From: Dehalococcoidales bacterium
GTDB taxonomy: Bacteria; Chloroflexota; Dehalococcoidia; Dehalococcoidales; UBA5760
DNA: 42,560 nucleotides
Assembly (NCBI GenBank): GCA_028717305.1
Contig: JAQUOC010000001.1
Span: 1 to 42,560 of the forward strand
Direction: 5' to 3'
The first letter of the stretch is position 1, and every line of letters starts with the position of its first letter. Shown here in pieces: positions 41,043 through 42,560 of the stretch. A program made the translations under genes and the position numbers. Below the pieces are notes generated by a model. The model searched no databases. It had not been told where the DNA came from and saw only the letters and a program-made list of their open reading frames with translations.

Positions 41043-41333
41043 ATGGTCAGCTTTGAGGAAATTGAGAAAGCGCGAAAGCTGCTGGGTCTTGGTGAAGCAG
41101 CCAGTCTCAAAGAAATAAAGGCCGCTTACCGTAATCTGGCCCGTCGTTATCATCCTGATAAAGCCGGGGAGAATGAGAGCGAACAAGAGATGATGAGAGA
41201 AATCAATCGGGCGTATGAGTTGCTTGAAGAGTACTGCAAAAAGTATAAATATAGCTTTACAAAAAAGGCCTTTGCCAGGGCATATCCTCAAGAGGCGTAT
41301 ATTGAGTGGTGGTTTGAAAACTGGAGAATGTAG
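41043..41333 (+). CDS. Small J-domain (DnaJ-like) protein
   Basis: 96 residues. The J-domain spans about residues 8-65: ARKLLGLGEAASLKEIKAAY, RNLARRYHPDKAGEN with the HPD tripeptide, and INRAYELLEEY. HPD is needed to stimulate Hsp70 ATPase. The G/F region and zinc-finger of DnaJ are absent, so it is a stand-alone co-chaperone; the 30-residue tail (FARAYPQEAYIEWWFENW) is aromatic. Fe-S biogenesis uses a dedicated J-protein (HscB); this one differs in architecture, so a similar role here would be conjecture. No Hsp70 gene nearby. Confidence 0.88.
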   Translation: MVSFEEIEKARKLLGLGEAASLKEIKAAYRNLARRYHPDKAGENESEQEMMREINRAYELLEEYCKKYKYSFTKKAFARAYPQEAYIEWWFENWRM

Positions 41334-41410
41334 CTTCAAACAGTACTGGAGTATTTGATTTGGTCCTGATTAGGAATAACTCCAAGAAAGAAAATTTATG
41401 AGGATTGATA

Positions 41411-42274
41411 TTGCAAACCTATCTTGATTGCATTCCCTGCCTTTTGACTCAGGCTCTCAGAGCGGCGAGAGCAACTACTGACGATGTAAGTATCCACCGC
41501 AGAGTAATAGATTCGGTTGCGGGAATGGTCCCCCGGCTTTCACTGGACTTGCGACCGCCTGAGATTGCTCAGCAGTTTTACCGCTTAATCTCTAACATAA
41601 CCGGTGACGCTGACCCTTTCCGGGAAGCAAAAATTGAAGCTAATCGTGCTGCGCTATCCCGATACACGAATCTTAAGAAGATAGTTGCCGATACCGAAGA
41701 TCCCTTGTTTACTGCCTGTAAACTGGCTATTGCCGGTAATTCTATGGACTTCGGTAATAGCTTTGGGGAATTAAAAATTGATGAGATTATTGACAATGGC
41801 TTGAGCTCTCATATTGCCGTCAATGATTACGACCGGTTCAGGGAGTGTATTTCGCGTTCTCAAACCGTTATTTACCTCGGGGACAACGCCGGTGAAATTT
41901 TGTTCGATCGGTTGTTGATTGAGGAAATTCTTAGAATTAAGCATCTGGATATAGTCTTTGTCGTCAGGGAGAAGCCTATCATTAACGATGTTACTATAGA
42001 TGACGCCTGCATGACCGGTATGGATAAAATAGCCAGAATCATCGCCAACGGTTCGGACGCCCCGGCGACCATCCTGTCTCAGTGTTCTCCCGAAATGTTG
42101 AGCCTCTACTATTCTGCCGATATGATAATTTCAAAGGGACAGGGTAACTATGAGTCTCTCAACGAAGACAGTAAAAGTATGTTCTTCCTCTTGAGAGCTA
42201 AGTGCCGGCTCATAGCAGACATGCTGAGAGTGAAAATCGGTGACCACATTCTTAAGTATGATTCGGTGCATTAA
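41411..42274 (+). CDS. DUF89 / ARMT1-like damage-control phosphatase family protein
   Basis: 287 residues from TTG 41411, 7 bases after GAGG (41400-41403); a TTG two codons earlier is too close to that site. Start MQTYLDCIPCLLTQALRAAR is the family N-terminus with the CIPC pair. VIYLGDNAGEILFDRLLIEE holds the metal-binding DNAGE, VVREKPIINDVTIDDA contains the second Asp region, and SKGQGNYESLNE the C-terminal signature. DUF89 proteins are metal-dependent phosphatases acting on damaged phosphometabolites; the bacterial/archaeal subgroup substrate is unknown. Confidence 0.9.
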   Translation: MQTYLDCIPCLLTQALRAARATTDDVSIHRRVIDSVAGMVPRLSLDLRPPEIAQQFYRLISNITGDADPFREAKIEANRAALSRYTNLKKIVADTEDPLFTACKLAIAGNSMDFGNSFGELKIDEIIDNGLSSHIAVNDYDRFRECISRSQTVIYLGDNAGEILFDRLLIEEILRIKHLDIVFVVREKPIINDVTIDDACMTGMDKIARIIANGSDAPATILSQCSPEMLSLYYSADMIISKGQGNYESLNEDSKSMFFLLRAKCRLIADMLRVKIGDHILKYDSVH

Positions 42275-42433
42275 TACCTTGGATATTATGAGGGAAAAGA
42301 GAAGTAGACGAACGATATTAGCAGGTAAAATATTGAACGGAGTTATTGAGCAGCATATCAATTTATGGCTATCGGATAAGATTATATAGACAGAAGTTTT
42401 TAATTAACCATATGAATAAAGGGGGCATAAAAT

Positions 42434-42560
42434 ATGGAAGTTGGCACCTGGAAGGTTAAAACTGGGCTGGCGCAAATGCTGAAGGGGGGAGTGATCATGG
42501 ACGTCGTTACTCCCGAGCATGCCAGGATAGCCCAGGAAGCCGGCGCCTGTGCTGTAATGG
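42434..42560 (+). CDS. pdxS: Pyridoxal 5'-phosphate synthase subunit PdxS, start only
   Basis: First 42 residues: EVGTWKVKTGLAQMLKGGVI and then MDVVTPEHARIAQEAGACAVM, the characteristic N-terminus of PdxS, in which the Asp of MDV binds substrate. PdxS condenses ribose 5-phosphate, glyceraldehyde 3-phosphate and ammonia from PdxT into PLP. AAAGGGGG precedes the ATG. The gene continues off the right edge; pdxT would be expected next. Confidence 0.95.
   Translation, partial: MEVGTWKVKTGLAQMLKGGVIMDVVTPEHARIAQEAGACAVM

Overview
The window (42.6 kb, roughly 50% GC, no rRNA or tRNA gene seen) reads as chromosome of an anaerobic bacterium. The mix of CIRCE-controlled groESL, an NrpR-type regulator, an FMN glutamate-synthase-like protein, a VLRF1 release-factor-like protein, CotH/VTC/DUF4956 genes and MinD-type ATPases carrying ferredoxin inserts fits a Chloroflexota genome, perhaps Dehalococcoidia. 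That placement is inference from gene content, not a phylogenetic result.

Left part (1-21.5 kb): compact housekeeping and metabolic genes. A minus-strand group (tilS, a DUF2344 protein, a CNNM/CorC protein) is divergent from tsaD. Then come CIRCE-groES-groL with a good terminator. A minus-strand series follows: a KaiC-like/PEP-binding fusion, an FMN glutamate-synthase-like protein, hisH, hisF and an NrpR-like regulator. Next are a VLRF1-type peptidyl-tRNA hydrolase candidate, an M16 protease and surE, then a plus-strand purine-salvage operon (hpt, ade, a phosphoribosyltransferase), a small ABM-domain protein and an orphan sbcD.

Middle part (21.5-27.7 kb): sparse and partly decayed. It holds one disrupted gene, a truncated acetyltransferase fragment, two near-identical copies of a 23-bp sequence near its two edges, an MscS channel, and a methyltransferase. 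It also holds two paralogous PRC-barrel + cysteine-less HesB/IscA-like gene pairs arranged back to back around a LuxR-type response regulator that has lost its phospho-acceptor Asp.

Right part (27.7-42.5 kb): first a CotH-VTC-DUF4956 operon. Then a long plus-strand series begins at a promoter overlapped by a perfect 30-bp palindrome: DUF134 regulator, DUF364 protein, Fur-family regulator, two DUF5320 proteins, a NifX-domain protein with a Met/Gly-rich tail, a zinc ribbon, two overlapping MinD-ferredoxin ATPases, two FmdB-type zinc ribbons, a second NifX/MTH1175 protein, a NifU/IscU-like scaffold, an alpha/beta hydrolase and a COG0731-type radical SAM enzyme. This resembles the orange-protein (ORP) type loci of Desulfovibrio and the MTH1175-family loci of archaea, and is probably a metal-cluster assembly or carrier system. 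Three neighbouring proteins share one C-terminal helical tail, which suggests they assemble together. This cluster is the best candidate for an incompletely described system. It is followed by a methyltransferase, DUF1638, a J-domain protein, a DUF89 protein and the start of pdxS.
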